This document shows, piece after piece, positions 1 to 7,741 of a DNA stretch of 55,207 bases (position 1 is the stretch's first letter; each line of letters starts with the position of its first letter). The stretch is from Acidobacteriota bacterium (GTDB lineage: Bacteria > Acidobacteriota > Terriglobia > Acidiferrales > UBA7541). The position numbers and the translations under genes are program-made. The notes under the pieces were generated by a model, which was given only the letters and a program-made list of their open reading frames with translations, searched no databases and had not been told where the DNA came from. The DNA is taken from assembly GCA_003224085.1 (NCBI GenBank), contig QHYK01000068.1, forward strand, positions 1-55,207, given 5' to 3'.

Positions 1-775
<775 letters not shown>

Positions 776-834
776 TCACCCCTCCCGGGTGATCGAAACG
801 TATTCTCGAGCTCAAAGGCTCTTGCACTAGGAAC

Positions 835-1155
835 CTACTTCTTGCCGGATGCTGCTTTGGCCAGCCCCTTTACCTTCGCCAAGATTTCCTCTTCGCGGAG
901 GATTAGATATTCCTGATCATCGATCTTGATGTCGTTACCAGTGTACTTGCCGAACAGAATCCGGTCGCCGACTTTTACATCGAGAGGCACTCTCTTGCCT
1001 TTTTCAAACTTGCCGGCCCCGGCGGCCATCACCTCGCCCTCCTGCGGCTTTTCTTTCGCCGTGTCCGGGATGATGATACCGCCCTTCGCGGTTTCGTTCT
1101 TTTCCAATCTGCGGACAAGCACGCGGTCATGTAACGGCGTAACATTTACACTCAT
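835..1155 (-). CDS. groS: Co-chaperonin GroES
   Basis: This is a 106-residue GroES (Cpn10), the lid of the GroEL chamber. The family signature [12 protein letters not shown] is at residues 7-18. The mobile-loop segment [17 protein letters not shown] follows, and GDRILFGKY is near residue 64. Length is slightly above the usual 95-97 because of a C-terminal tail rich in lysine and alanine. It precedes groEL, and both are probably read from one promoter. No CIRCE (HrcA) repeat was found in the 70 bases upstream. The only structure seen there is a 6-bp inverted repeat, so the mode of heat-shock control is not evident. Confidence 0.97.
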   Translation of the reverse strand: MSVNVTPLHDRVLVRRLEKNETAKGGIIIPDTAKEKPQEGEVMAAGAGKFEKGKRVPLDVKVGDRILFGKYTGNDIKIDDQEYLILREEEILAKVKGLAKAASGKK

Positions 1156-1201
1156 TTTTTCTAGCCTCGCTTAATCATCTCTCTAAATGCGCCCAAGGAT
1201 C

Positions 1202-1224
1202 CCTCGCTACCGTCTAAGGCGAGG
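1202..1224. promoter_or_regulatory. Inverted repeat between the upstream gene and groES
   Basis: CCTCGC at 1202-1207 pairs perfectly with GCGAGG at 1219-1224 across an 11-base loop. It sits in the 70-base gap upstream of groES. It has no T-run, so it is not a clear terminator. It could be a weak attenuator, an operator, or chance. Confidence 0.3.
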
Positions 1225-1225
1225 A

Positions 1226-1900
1226 CTATGGGCGAAAGCTTTTCTGGTTTTTTTGCCGAGTAAGCTCGATCGCATCCGCTTCCTTCTTCTGACGCTCGAT
1301 TGCTTTTTGGGGAGCTGCTTGCTCGTCCACTTTCACTACTTGCGCAAGCGCCGCATCCGCTTCTGCAGCGACTCGTTTGGAGTAAATGACTAGCCCAAAG
1401 CCATTAGAGTACGAAGATCGCAAAAGATTTAGGGAATACTGTGAATCTTCCCAAGAAGCAACCGGCTTTTCTCGCATTGTATATGGCTCGTTCGCACCGG
1501 CGTCAATCTCCACCGCAACGCTTGTTGCCCGGCCATATTTCGCGGAAATCAATTTCACCATATCGTCCGCCGTAAACCCCTCGGTAGAGGCGCGATCATA
1601 GGTAACAACCATCTTGTAGAGCTCGCCTTTGTAGAACGAGAAAACAAGCTCATCCACATTCTCCGAACGGGACGAAACACCGATGCCGTTCGCCGGATGC
1701 CACGTCAACTCCTGAAAAAGCACAGAACCATCGTGGGTAGCCTTTACATCGGGCAACCTCTGGTCCGTGTGCTTTAGAATTGCTGCCAAGTTTGTTCCGA
1801 GTGAAAAATTCCGGTATTTGGCAAAATCCTGTGCGCGGAGCATTGGCGCCGTAAGAAGCAGGACAACCAAGCAAAGAACCGCGCTGCGTATCGTTTTCAT
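1226..1900 (-). CDS. Secreted protein of unknown function
   Basis: This is a 224-residue protein not recognised as a named family. It starts with a clear signal peptide (charged MKTIR, then a leucine-rich core, then an Ala-x-Ala-like site around residues 20-24, LRAQ), so the mature protein is probably periplasmic. The middle carries aromatic and charged strands compatible with a small beta-rich domain. The C-terminal 45 residues are rich in lysine, glutamate, alanine and glutamine and probably helical. It lies upstream of groES on the same strand with a 70-base gap. A link to the chaperonins is not implied. Confidence 0.7.
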   Translation of the reverse strand: MKTIRSAVLCLVVLLLTAPMLRAQDFAKYRNFSLGTNLAAILKHTDQRLPDVKATHDGSVLFQELTWHPANGIGVSSRSENVDELVFSFYKGELYKMVVTYDRASTEGFTADDMVKLISAKYGRATSVAVEIDAGANEPYTMREKPVASWEDSQYSLNLLRSSYSNGFGLVIYSKRVAAEADAALAQVVKVDEQAAPQKAIERQKKEADAIELTRQKNQKSFRP

Positions 1901-1922
1901 TGCACACCTCCAAACATTCTAA

Positions 1923-2441
1923 CTAAGAATTTGAAATAACAGCCGCGTATTGTTTTGCGACCACGTTTCCCTGCTGGCTAGCTCGCGCGGATGGTATTGC
2001 CGTTAAAGATCGTCCAGCGATATCCTTTGCGGGAATCAGAGCAATACCGAGTTGAATATGCCGAGAGTGAGCGGCAATACTCGTGAAAGGGATGCCCAGA
2101 AACCATTTCGAGGCGATCTTGGTAATCTCCAGCGAGTTAAAGCGAAAGCTTTGCCCTTCCTGCTTAGCCACAATACGCTTCACGGCCCGCCGCAGAGTTC
2201 CTAGTCCCCCGCGTCCGAAGACGGTTGTCCGAATTTCGCCGGCCAGGTAGAAAAAGTTCCAGTTGACCGTTTCAATTTCTCGGGTTAGCGCTTGACGATC
2301 TATCTTGAACACTCGCCAGCCAGGCAGAAACGCCTCGCTTTCAATCGAAAGCGCTGTGGGCAATGGCGTGCCCTCTCTAATGAAGACGGTTCTCATTCCA
2401 ATGCTCTCTGACACTTGAAATCCGCATGCCGACTTGACCAT
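1923..2441 (-). CDS. Protein of unknown function
   Basis: This is a 172-residue protein that I do not recognise. It has no signal peptide and no obvious membrane segment. The central stretch has the look of a small mixed alpha/beta domain with an arginine-rich helix near residues 80-95 and a conserved-looking SRHIQLG near residue 125. The start codon at 2441 overlaps the stop of the upstream membrane-protein gene (TAATG), suggesting translational coupling. An initiation point at a later ATG (residue 16, 2396) is also possible. Confidence 0.55.
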   Translation of the reverse strand: MVKSACGFQVSESIGMRTVFIREGTPLPTALSIESEAFLPGWRVFKIDRQALTREIETVNWNFFYLAGEIRTTVFGRGGLGTLRRAVKRIVAKQEGQSFRFNSLEITKIASKWFLGIPFTSIAAHSRHIQLGIALIPAKDIAGRSLTAIPSARASQQGNVVAKQYAAVISNS

Positions 2442-2707
2442 TAGAGCTGTCGAGCGTACATCCTTCTGCCGTTCACGAAACCCGCGAGCAGCGTCACAAG
2501 GACCGCGCCAATCATGGCAACGAGAGTCGTAGCAATAGTTCCCCGGTAGCCGTTAAAGCCGGCGAACTCTATAAGCAGGCCGCCTGCGACGGCTGCGCAG
2601 ATACCCATGGCAACGCCAACAAGCGGACCATAACCGTTACCTTTCATAACTTTGCCAGGCGACCAGCCAGTAACCAATCCCACCAAAATCCACCAAAGCA
2701 ATTGCAT
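2441..2707 (-). CDS. GlsB/YeaQ/YmgE-type small membrane protein
   Basis: This is an 88-residue, very hydrophobic protein with three predicted membrane helices (about residues 2-20, 27-48 and 56-80). The glycine pattern GLVTGWSPGKVMKGNGYGP is typical of the transglycosylase-associated (GlsB/YeaQ/YmgE) stress family. The family is common in soil bacteria and has no firmly known activity. I chose the ATG at 2707 over an upstream in-frame start at 2770 because an AAGGGAG ribosome site lies just before it and the extra residues are not hydrophobic. Its stop overlaps the start of the next gene. Confidence 0.75.
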   Translation of the reverse strand: MQLLWWILVGLVTGWSPGKVMKGNGYGPLVGVAMGICAAVAGGLLIEFAGFNGYRGTIATTLVAMIGAVLVTLLAGFVNGRRMYARQL

Positions 2708-2766
2708 GCATGCTCCCTTTGTCGAAATTCTCGAGAAATTCGCGTCATCCGATCCGGTCAGCAAAA

Positions 2767-3182
2767 TCACGTCGCGGTCAGCAATGCACCTGTCTCAAGT
2801 CGCTTGCGCTCGGTAAGCTTGAAGGCGAAAAGCAGCCTTGCTGCTTTGCCATCAAATTCAACGGCAGTCGCGCTGATTCTCCAGGCCAGCGCTCCTCGTC
2901 ATTTTTCGTAATGGTCCTGACCTCACGTTGCAAAGGGAGTCCGGCTGGTTCTCGACTGTCAGGAAAGACAAGATCCCAGAAACTCATTGAGAAGAGCTCT
3001 TCTCGCAAGTACCCGGTGATTGTCTCTGCGGCGTGATTTACACAGTGCAAAGCGCCTCCGTAACTGATGAATATTGGCGTTGCAATAGCCTCCACTAACG
3101 CGCGGAAGCGGGCCTCGCCTTTTGGGAGCGTCGCACACGTCGCCGGGAAGTCCCTCGCCCGTTTTGTAGCACTCATGAACAT
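2767..3182 (-). pseudogene. PAS-domain protein, frameshifted
   Basis: The first frame gives a single PAS domain: FRALVEAIATPIFISYGG at the start, VNHAAETITGYLREEL in the middle, and a REVRTITKNDEERW strand. After that point the same frame turns into unlikely sequence. The proper PAS ending (WRISATAVEFDGKA, then FAFKLTERKRLE) continues in another frame and stops at 2767. One base missing or two extra near 2875-2890 explains this. PAS domains sense small ligands or redox state, but no output domain follows. A start at 3176 is as likely as 3182. This is either a decayed gene or an indel in the assembly. Confidence 0.65.
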
Positions 3183-3269
3183 CGAGAACCCTTGTTGCAG
3201 CCGTTTTGCGTCCAGACTTAGAGGGGCGAACCAAGCCGCCCCCTCAACAAAGAGAGACCCCCTTGGGTT

Positions 3270-3590
3270 TCAAATCGCAGTCGCAGCCGCGATCCTATGG
3301 AAACTGGAGTTCAGGACCTCGTAGGTTTGTACCCGCGGCACACCCTCAATCACGGACACCAGCAGTTTGGCGACTCCCGCGGAGGCTTCGCGGTTGTAGG
3401 TCTCCGCATCTTCAGCGGTTTCCCACAAACTAAAGGCGTGGACTTCCTTCCCGCTCGGATACAGAAAAGTGATTTCGTCCAGGAACCCCTTTTGCTTGCG
3501 CAACACCGGAATGACGTCGGTTTCTATTTTTTGCTTGAACTCCGCGGCGCCGCCGGGTTTCAAGTGCATCGATACTTTGCGTGCAAACAT
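3270..3590 (-). CDS. Antibiotic biosynthesis monooxygenase (ABM) domain protein
   Basis: This is a 106-residue single-domain protein of the dimeric alpha+beta barrel ABM family. The features are MHLKPGGAAEFKQKIETDV near the N-terminus, a central GFLDEITFL strand, and SLWETAEDAETYNRE with the typical W-x-x-x-x-A-x-x-Y pattern. Members include quinol monooxygenases and heme-degrading enzymes, and the substrate here is unknown. The ATG at 3590 sits five bases after AAGGAGG. A GTG two codons upstream is too close to that site. A likely promoter with overlapping palindromes lies at 3671-3706, so the gene is probably expressed and controlled on its own. Confidence 0.8.
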   Translation of the reverse strand: MFARKVSMHLKPGGAAEFKQKIETDVIPVLRKQKGFLDEITFLYPSGKEVHAFSLWETAEDAETYNREASAGVAKLLVSVIEGVPRVQTYEVLNSSFHRIAAATAI

Positions 3591-3670
3591 GTCCACCTCC
3601 TTGGTTGGCTGCCAAGAGGCGATTCAGATAACTCATTCGGTTACAGATGCCTGAAAGCTCCCTCAGTGCC

Positions 3671-3706
3671 TTAACCACAGTAGGTTAATTAACTTGACGT
3701 GTCAAG
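3671..3706 (-). promoter_or_regulatory. Promoter with two overlapping palindromes, upstream of the ABM gene
   Basis: On the minus strand a perfect -35 TTGACA (3700-3705) and a weak -10 TACTGT (3677-3682) are 17 bases apart. Two inverted repeats cover them: TTAACC/GGTTAA (3671-3676 and 3683-3688) flanking the -10, and CTTGAC/GTCAAG (3693-3698 and 3701-3706) spanning the -35. This is a typical layout for a repressor-controlled promoter. The regulator is not known. Confidence 0.5.
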
Positions 3707-3898
3707 CTCAATCTGGGATTATTTTCCAAAATTAAGCTGATACGGTTAAGCACGCGGAGAACACCAGTGGATGTTTGCCTACTGATCAGGCAGCGGTTGG
3801 AAGAGTTAGGATTAAATAGGACTGGAGCAGCGCACGAACGAGACGGGTGACTCTGGGTACAATAAGGGGACGATATGAAGTGATATACGGTGCCCCGC

Positions 3899-3934
3899 GG
3901 TATCAAAAGATGTCCGCCGACACCGTTTGATATC
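3899..3934. other. Long hairpin inside the tRNA-like locus
   Basis: Bases 3899-3914 pair with 3919-3934 around a four-base CGCC loop, with only two mismatches and one G-T pair in sixteen positions. It lies between the GGGGACG at 3866 and the tRNA-like 3' half that ends at 4003. It may be an inserted element or part of a structured RNA. Confidence 0.5.
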
Positions 3935-3945
3935 AATCAGTTACA

Positions 3946-4003
3946 TCCGCCAGGGGCTCTGTCACGGCAGAGCCCGCGGGTTCGAGTCCCGTCGTCCCCG
4001 CCA
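3946..4003 (+). pseudogene. tRNA-Asp(GTC)-like 3' half, interrupted or remnant
   Basis: Bases 3957-4003 match the 3' part of a tRNA-Asp. The loop CTGTCAC has anticodon GTC, followed by GGCAG, then a T-arm GCGGG-TTCGAGT-CCCGT, acceptor strand CGTCCCC, discriminator G and an encoded CCA. The expected 5' half is not next to it: the bases before the loop (GGGCT) do not pair with GGCAG, and no D-arm is seen. The only perfect partner for the acceptor is GGGGACG at 3866-3872, 138 bases from the CCA end, with a TACAAT -10-like box just before it. This is either a tRNA broken by an insertion or the tRNA-derived end of an integrated element. It is not a normal tRNA gene. Confidence 0.5.
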
Positions 4004-4210
4004 TTTCTTTTCAATCACTTACGCGAAAGAATGGTGGACGCGAAAAATCTCCGACCCCAGATCGACCTTGAGCCGCCCGAATTGTTCGGTTCGCGCCGGG
4101 CTTGACAGGTCAGAAGTCCTACAGCGTCCGCAATTGAGCGAACTCACTTGACCGCATTCCTGGCTCGCCGCGTCGGTGGACGAACGCATCGTCCACGCTG
4201 TGGCTGACTC

Positions 4211-5536
4211 TCACACCGCCGCGAGGTAAACGTAGCGAAGAACGAATAGAACGGTGAGAATCCAGATGAGCGCGTTGATTTCCCGCCATTTTCCCGCGGC
4301 CAGCTTTACGATGGTGAAAGAAATGAGGCCCAGGCTGAGCCCGGTTGCGATGCTGAATGTAAGTGGCGTCGCCAACATGGTGACAAAGGCTGGTAGGGCC
4401 TCGCTGAAGTCGTTCCACTTTACTTGCGCGATCGCTCGGGACATGAAAACGCCCACCAGTATCAATGCGGGCGCTGTTGCGTAAGCGGGAATCGCGGTGG
4501 CCAGCGGCGAGCAGAACATGGCCAGGAGGAACAGCGCGGCGACTGCAAGATTGCTAAGTCCGGTACGCGCCCCGGCTGCGACGCCGGCGGCGCTTTCGAT
4601 GTAACTCGTAACTGTAGAAGTGCCGGTCAAAGAGCCGAAAATCGTCCCGATGGAGTCCGCCAGCAAGACGCGGCCCACACGAGGAATTTTGCCGTTCTTA
4701 ACGAAGCCCCCTTGTTCGCAGACACCGACAAGAGTTCCGACGTTATCGAAGAGGTCTACAAACAGAAATGCGAAGAGAATTTCCAGCAAACCAAGATGCA
4801 ACGCTCCCCGGAAATCCAGACGGAAGAGCGTGGAAGAAGGACACGGCATGGAGAAAAAGGCCGACGGCCAGCCGGAGATGCCGCGGACAATTCCCACCAG
4901 CGTCGTGCCCAGAATGCCCACCACCATGGCGCCACGAAGTTCCTTTGCCAATAGGATCAGTGTGAGAACCAGCCCAAAACACGCGGTCTGGACCTCTTTG
5001 TCAGCGAAGCTGCCGAGACCAACATAAGTCGCGGCGTTCGCCACGACAAGTTTCGCATTGCGCAGGCCCACGAAGGCGATAAACATGCCGATTCCCGCCG
5101 CTGTCGAATGCTTCAAACAATCAGGTATGCCGTTGACGATCTGCTCGCGTACTCGCGTCACCGTGAGAATCAAAAAAAGCACACCGGAAAAGCAAACAAC
5201 CGCGAGCGCGGTTTGCCATGGGACGTGCATGGCCAGGCAAACCGAATAGGTAAAGTACGCGTTTAACGACATTCCCGGCGCAAGAGCGATCGGGTAATTC
5301 GCATACAATCCCATAACGAGCGTAGCAACCGCAGAAGAAAGGCACGTGGCGAACACCACGCCATCAGCCGGCATCCCGGCCTGGGAGAGAATCTGGGGGT
5401 TCACCACGACGATGTAGGCCATGGTGACGAATGTGGTCAGGCCTCCCAGCAGTTCCTGCTTCACCGAAGTCTGGTTCTGGGCTAATTGAAAGTATCGCTC
5501 GAGCAACGTTTTCCCCTTACCCGCAGCGTCCAGCAA
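4211..5536 (-). CDS. AzgA-type purine permease (NCS2 family)
   Basis: This 441-residue inner-membrane carrier has about 12-14 hydrophobic helices. It belongs to the AzgA/PbuG/GhxP branch of nucleobase permeases, which import hypoxanthine, guanine or adenine with protons. The family marks are the N-terminal TTFVTMAYIVVVNP, the ALAPGMSLNAYF segment in helix 3, FLFVDLFDNVGTLVGV near residue 265, and the GTSTVTSYIESAAGVAAGAR stretch. It lies downstream of guanine deaminase on the same strand (177-base gap), so uptake and first deamination are probably co-expressed. The start is a TTG. A second TTG at 5506 is a possible alternative. Exact substrate is inferred from the neighbours. Confidence 0.88.
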   Translation of the reverse strand: MLDAAGKGKTLLERYFQLAQNQTSVKQELLGGLTTFVTMAYIVVVNPQILSQAGMPADGVVFATCLSSAVATLVMGLYANYPIALAPGMSLNAYFTYSVCLAMHVPWQTALAVVCFSGVLFLILTVTRVREQIVNGIPDCLKHSTAAGIGMFIAFVGLRNAKLVVANAATYVGLGSFADKEVQTACFGLVLTLILLAKELRGAMVVGILGTTLVGIVRGISGWPSAFFSMPCPSSTLFRLDFRGALHLGLLEILFAFLFVDLFDNVGTLVGVCEQGGFVKNGKIPRVGRVLLADSIGTIFGSLTGTSTVTSYIESAAGVAAGARTGLSNLAVAALFLLAMFCSPLATAIPAYATAPALILVGVFMSRAIAQVKWNDFSEALPAFVTMLATPLTFSIATGLSLGLISFTIVKLAAGKWREINALIWILTVLFVLRYVYLAAV

Positions 5537-5713
5537 TAGACCGTACTCTCCATGAATCCAACCAGTGAGACGATGCCGCGGAGTTTATCCCCAAAAATGA
5601 AAAATGCAATTGGCGATTCGTGGCTTGCAGGAGGTATTGCGACAGAGAACGAACAAAGACAGCGTATTTTCGACACAAGTTGAAGAAGCGACAGGCAAGC
5701 GGACGTGGAAATC

Positions 5714-6181
5714 TCAGTACGGGATCTTGTCGACTTTGGCAGCCCACGCACGGAATCCGGCAAGCGCTTCTTCACGCATGATCTGGACCGTGGGGATGCG
5801 CCGTTGCAAATGAGGCTTCTTCAATTCGCCGTACAGGAAAGAATCGTCAAATCCGATTTCGGCGGCATCCGCGGCGGTATTGGCGAAATAAAGCCGGGAA
5901 AGGTGAGCCCAGTAGATTGCCCCGAGACACATGGGACAAGGCTCGCAGGAGGTATAGAGCTCACAGTCTTCCAAGTGATACACGCCGAGGTTGGCGCAGG
6001 CCTGCCGGATCGCAAGCACCTCCGCGTGGGCAGTAGGATCATTTGCTGAGGTGACTCGATTCACGCCCTCGGCTATGATCTTGCCGTCTCTCACGACTAC
6101 CGCGCCAAAGGGGCCGCCTCTTCCCGAACGAACATTGTCGATAGAGAGTTGCACGGCTCGTGCCATGAAGGGGTTACTCAT
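5714..6181 (-). CDS. guaD: Guanine deaminase (small cytidine-deaminase-fold type)
   Basis: This 155-residue zinc enzyme hydrolyses guanine to xanthine and ammonia in the cytosol. The zinc site is H52-A-E54, with E54 the proton shuttle, plus P81-C82-x-x-C85. The length and the C-terminal FLYGELKKP...VDKIPY region match the Bacillus GuaD type rather than tRNA adenosine deaminase TadA or the larger amidohydrolase-type guanine deaminase. The genomic context supports this: a purine permease is downstream, and the xanthine-to-glyoxylate genes start divergently 209 bases away. A TATAAC -10-like box at 6211-6216 lies upstream. A closely related deaminase with another base as substrate cannot be excluded by sequence alone. 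Confidence 0.88.
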   Translation of the reverse strand: MSNPFMARAVQLSIDNVRSGRGGPFGAVVVRDGKIIAEGVNRVTSANDPTAHAEVLAIRQACANLGVYHLEDCELYTSCEPCPMCLGAIYWAHLSRLYFANTAADAAEIGFDDSFLYGELKKPHLQRRIPTVQIMREEALAGFRAWAAKVDKIPY

Positions 6182-6210
6182 CGATGGTCATCCCCAATAC
6201 ATTTGTTGGC

Positions 6211-6216
6211 GTTATA
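6211..6216 (-). promoter_or_regulatory. Probable -10 box of guaD
   Basis: Read on the minus strand this is TATAAC. It sits 30 bases before the guaD start. The hexamer 17 bases upstream (TGTTTT) is a poor -35, so an activator may be needed. Confidence 0.35.
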
Positions 6217-6289
6217 CCAGCGCTAGATAACCCAAAACACCGCTTACACATCCGTGGAGACAACCGTGCAAGTATATGCTGAGTTTGTT

Positions 6290-6304
6290 GCCCTGCAGCA
6301 GGGC
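6290..6304. promoter_or_regulatory. Perfect palindrome between guaD and allB (candidate operator)
   Basis: GCCCTGC and GCAGGGC flank a single central A. The site is near the middle of the divergent 209-base intergenic region and ends 13 bases before the proposed -35 of the allantoinase promoter. It could bind a dimeric regulator controlling both directions. No regulator gene is present in the cluster. Confidence 0.4.
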
Positions 6305-6317
6305 TTTCCTGCGCGAG

Positions 6318-6346
6318 TTGAAAAAGTAAAGGCAGACAGCTACGCT
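6318..6346 (+). promoter_or_regulatory. Candidate promoter of the purine-degradation operon
   Basis: TTGAAA (6318-6323) and TACGCT (6341-6346) are separated by 17 bases and lie 45 bases before the allantoinase start. The -10 is weak. It is the best-spaced pair I found in this interval. Confidence 0.35.
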
Positions 6347-6390
6347 CATGCCTCAAACTGAACCTGAAGTTTGCGGAAGCGCCTCGTGCA

Positions 6391-7740
6391 ATGAATTTGC
6401 GCGCCTTTCATTCCCGCCACGTGGTAACTCCAGACGGTGTGCGTCCGGCCACTCTCCTGGTCGAAGGAGAGGTGATCCGGGACGTGGTTGACGCTGAACA
6501 AGTGCCGCCACAGGCGGAAACTCATGACTTTGGAGACGCGACAATCCTTCCCGGGCTAGTGGATTCTCACGTTCACATCAACGACCCTGGCCGAACGGAG
6601 TGGGAGGGATTCGAGACGGCCACGCGGGCGGCTGCAGCGGGAGGATACACTTTGCTGGTTGACATGCCCTTAAATTGCGTGCCCAGCACGACCACCGTGA
6701 AGGCGCTTGAGCTAAAACGGGTGGCTGCGGAAGGCCGATGCCGCGTGGATTGGCTGGCTTGGGGAGGAGTCGTCGCGGACAATCAGGGCGACATCGAGTC
6801 TCTGGCTGCCGCGGGAGTGCCCGGGTTCAAATGCTTTCTCATTCATCCGGGCGTCGACAGCTTTACCATGGTTACGGAGCCGCAGTTGCGCGCGGCTTTG
6901 CCTTCTGTTGCCCGAACCGATCTGCCTCTGCTGGTCCACGCGGAACTTCCCGGCCCCATCGATAGAGCGACGAAAGACCTGGCAGATGCGGATTGGCGTT
7001 GCTATCGAACGTATTTGCAATCACGGCCGGAAGAAGCGGAAGTTTTGGCCATTCGGATGCTGCTATCGCTATGCCGCGAATACCGCCTCCGTTTGCACAT
7101 CGTGCATCTCTCGGCGAGTAGCGCGCTTTCCGAAGTGCGCGCTGCGCGCGCGGAAGGGCTTCCGGTGAGTGTGGAAACGTGCCCGCATTATTTGCACTTT
7201 GCTGCCGAGACTATTCCGAACAGATCCACGCTGCATAAATGCGCGCCGCCGATTCGAAGCCAAGACAACTGCGAACAATTATGGCAGGCCCTTCGAGAGG
7301 GAACGATCGATTTCGTGGTAACCGACCATTCGCCCTGTCCGTCGGAAATGAAACGGCTTTCCGAGGGAAATTTCCGAACAGCCTGGGGCGGCATTGCAAG
7401 CCTGTCCGTGTCCTTGCCGGTGATGTATACCGAGGCGTGCCACCGAGGGTTTGGGCTGACCGATATCGCTCGTTGGATGTCGGAAGGGCCAGCGAAGTTG
7501 GCGGGCTGCGAAAAGCGCAAAGGGCGAATCGCCGCGGGATACGATGCCGACTTCGTCGTATTTGACATGGAGAGTGAGTTGGTTGTGACCAAGGAGCGGC
7601 TGCATTACCGGCATCCGTTCTCTCCGTATTTGGGAGAGAAATTGCGCGGAGTTGTGATGGCCACATACCTTCGAGGAACCCCGGTATTCTCCGAAGGCAA
7701 GTTTCCGGGAAAACCTATCGGACGGGAGTACCGGCGTTAA
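6391..7740 (+). CDS. allB: Allantoinase
   Basis: This 449-residue cytosolic amidohydrolase opens the hydantoin ring of allantoin to give allantoate. The binuclear metal site is visible: H60-x-H62 in DSHVHINDPG, the carbamylated-lysine candidate K147 in VPGFKCFL, H183 in LLVHAE, a histidine in LHIVHLSASS (about 236-239), and D312 in VVTDHSPC. The RTEWEGFETATRAAAAGG stretch following the first motif is characteristic of allantoinases rather than dihydroorotases or dihydropyrimidinases. It is the first gene of the plus-strand cluster. The next gene starts one base after its stop. Length is normal for the family (about 450). Confidence 0.95.
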   Translation: MNLRAFHSRHVVTPDGVRPATLLVEGEVIRDVVDAEQVPPQAETHDFGDATILPGLVDSHVHINDPGRTEWEGFETATRAAAAGGYTLLVDMPLNCVPSTTTVKALELKRVAAEGRCRVDWLAWGGVVADNQGDIESLAAAGVPGFKCFLIHPGVDSFTMVTEPQLRAALPSVARTDLPLLVHAELPGPIDRATKDLADADWRCYRTYLQSRPEEAEVLAIRMLLSLCREYRLRLHIVHLSASSALSEVRAARAEGLPVSVETCPHYLHFAAETIPNRSTLHKCAPPIRSQDNCEQLWQALREGTIDFVVTDHSPCPSEMKRLSEGNFRTAWGGIASLSVSLPVMYTEACHRGFGLTDIARWMSEGPAKLAGCEKRKGRIAAGYDADFVVFDMESELVVTKERLHYRHPFSPYLGEKLRGVVMATYLRGTPVFSEGKFPGKPIGREYRR

Positions 7741-7741
7741 G

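Noticed and set aside
1156-1225. A CIRCE heat-shock operator upstream of groES
   Set aside because: No TTAGCACTC-type 9-base inverted repeat is present. The only inverted repeat is CCTCGC/GCGAGG.
3685-3936. 83-residue open frame on the minus strand over the tRNA-like locus
   Set aside because: Composition is unlike a protein and it covers a promoter palindrome and hairpin. No ribosome site is seen.
3866-4003. A tRNA interrupted by a group I intron
   Set aside because: The extra DNA is only about 60 bases, far too short for a group I intron, and no D-arm is present on the 5' side.
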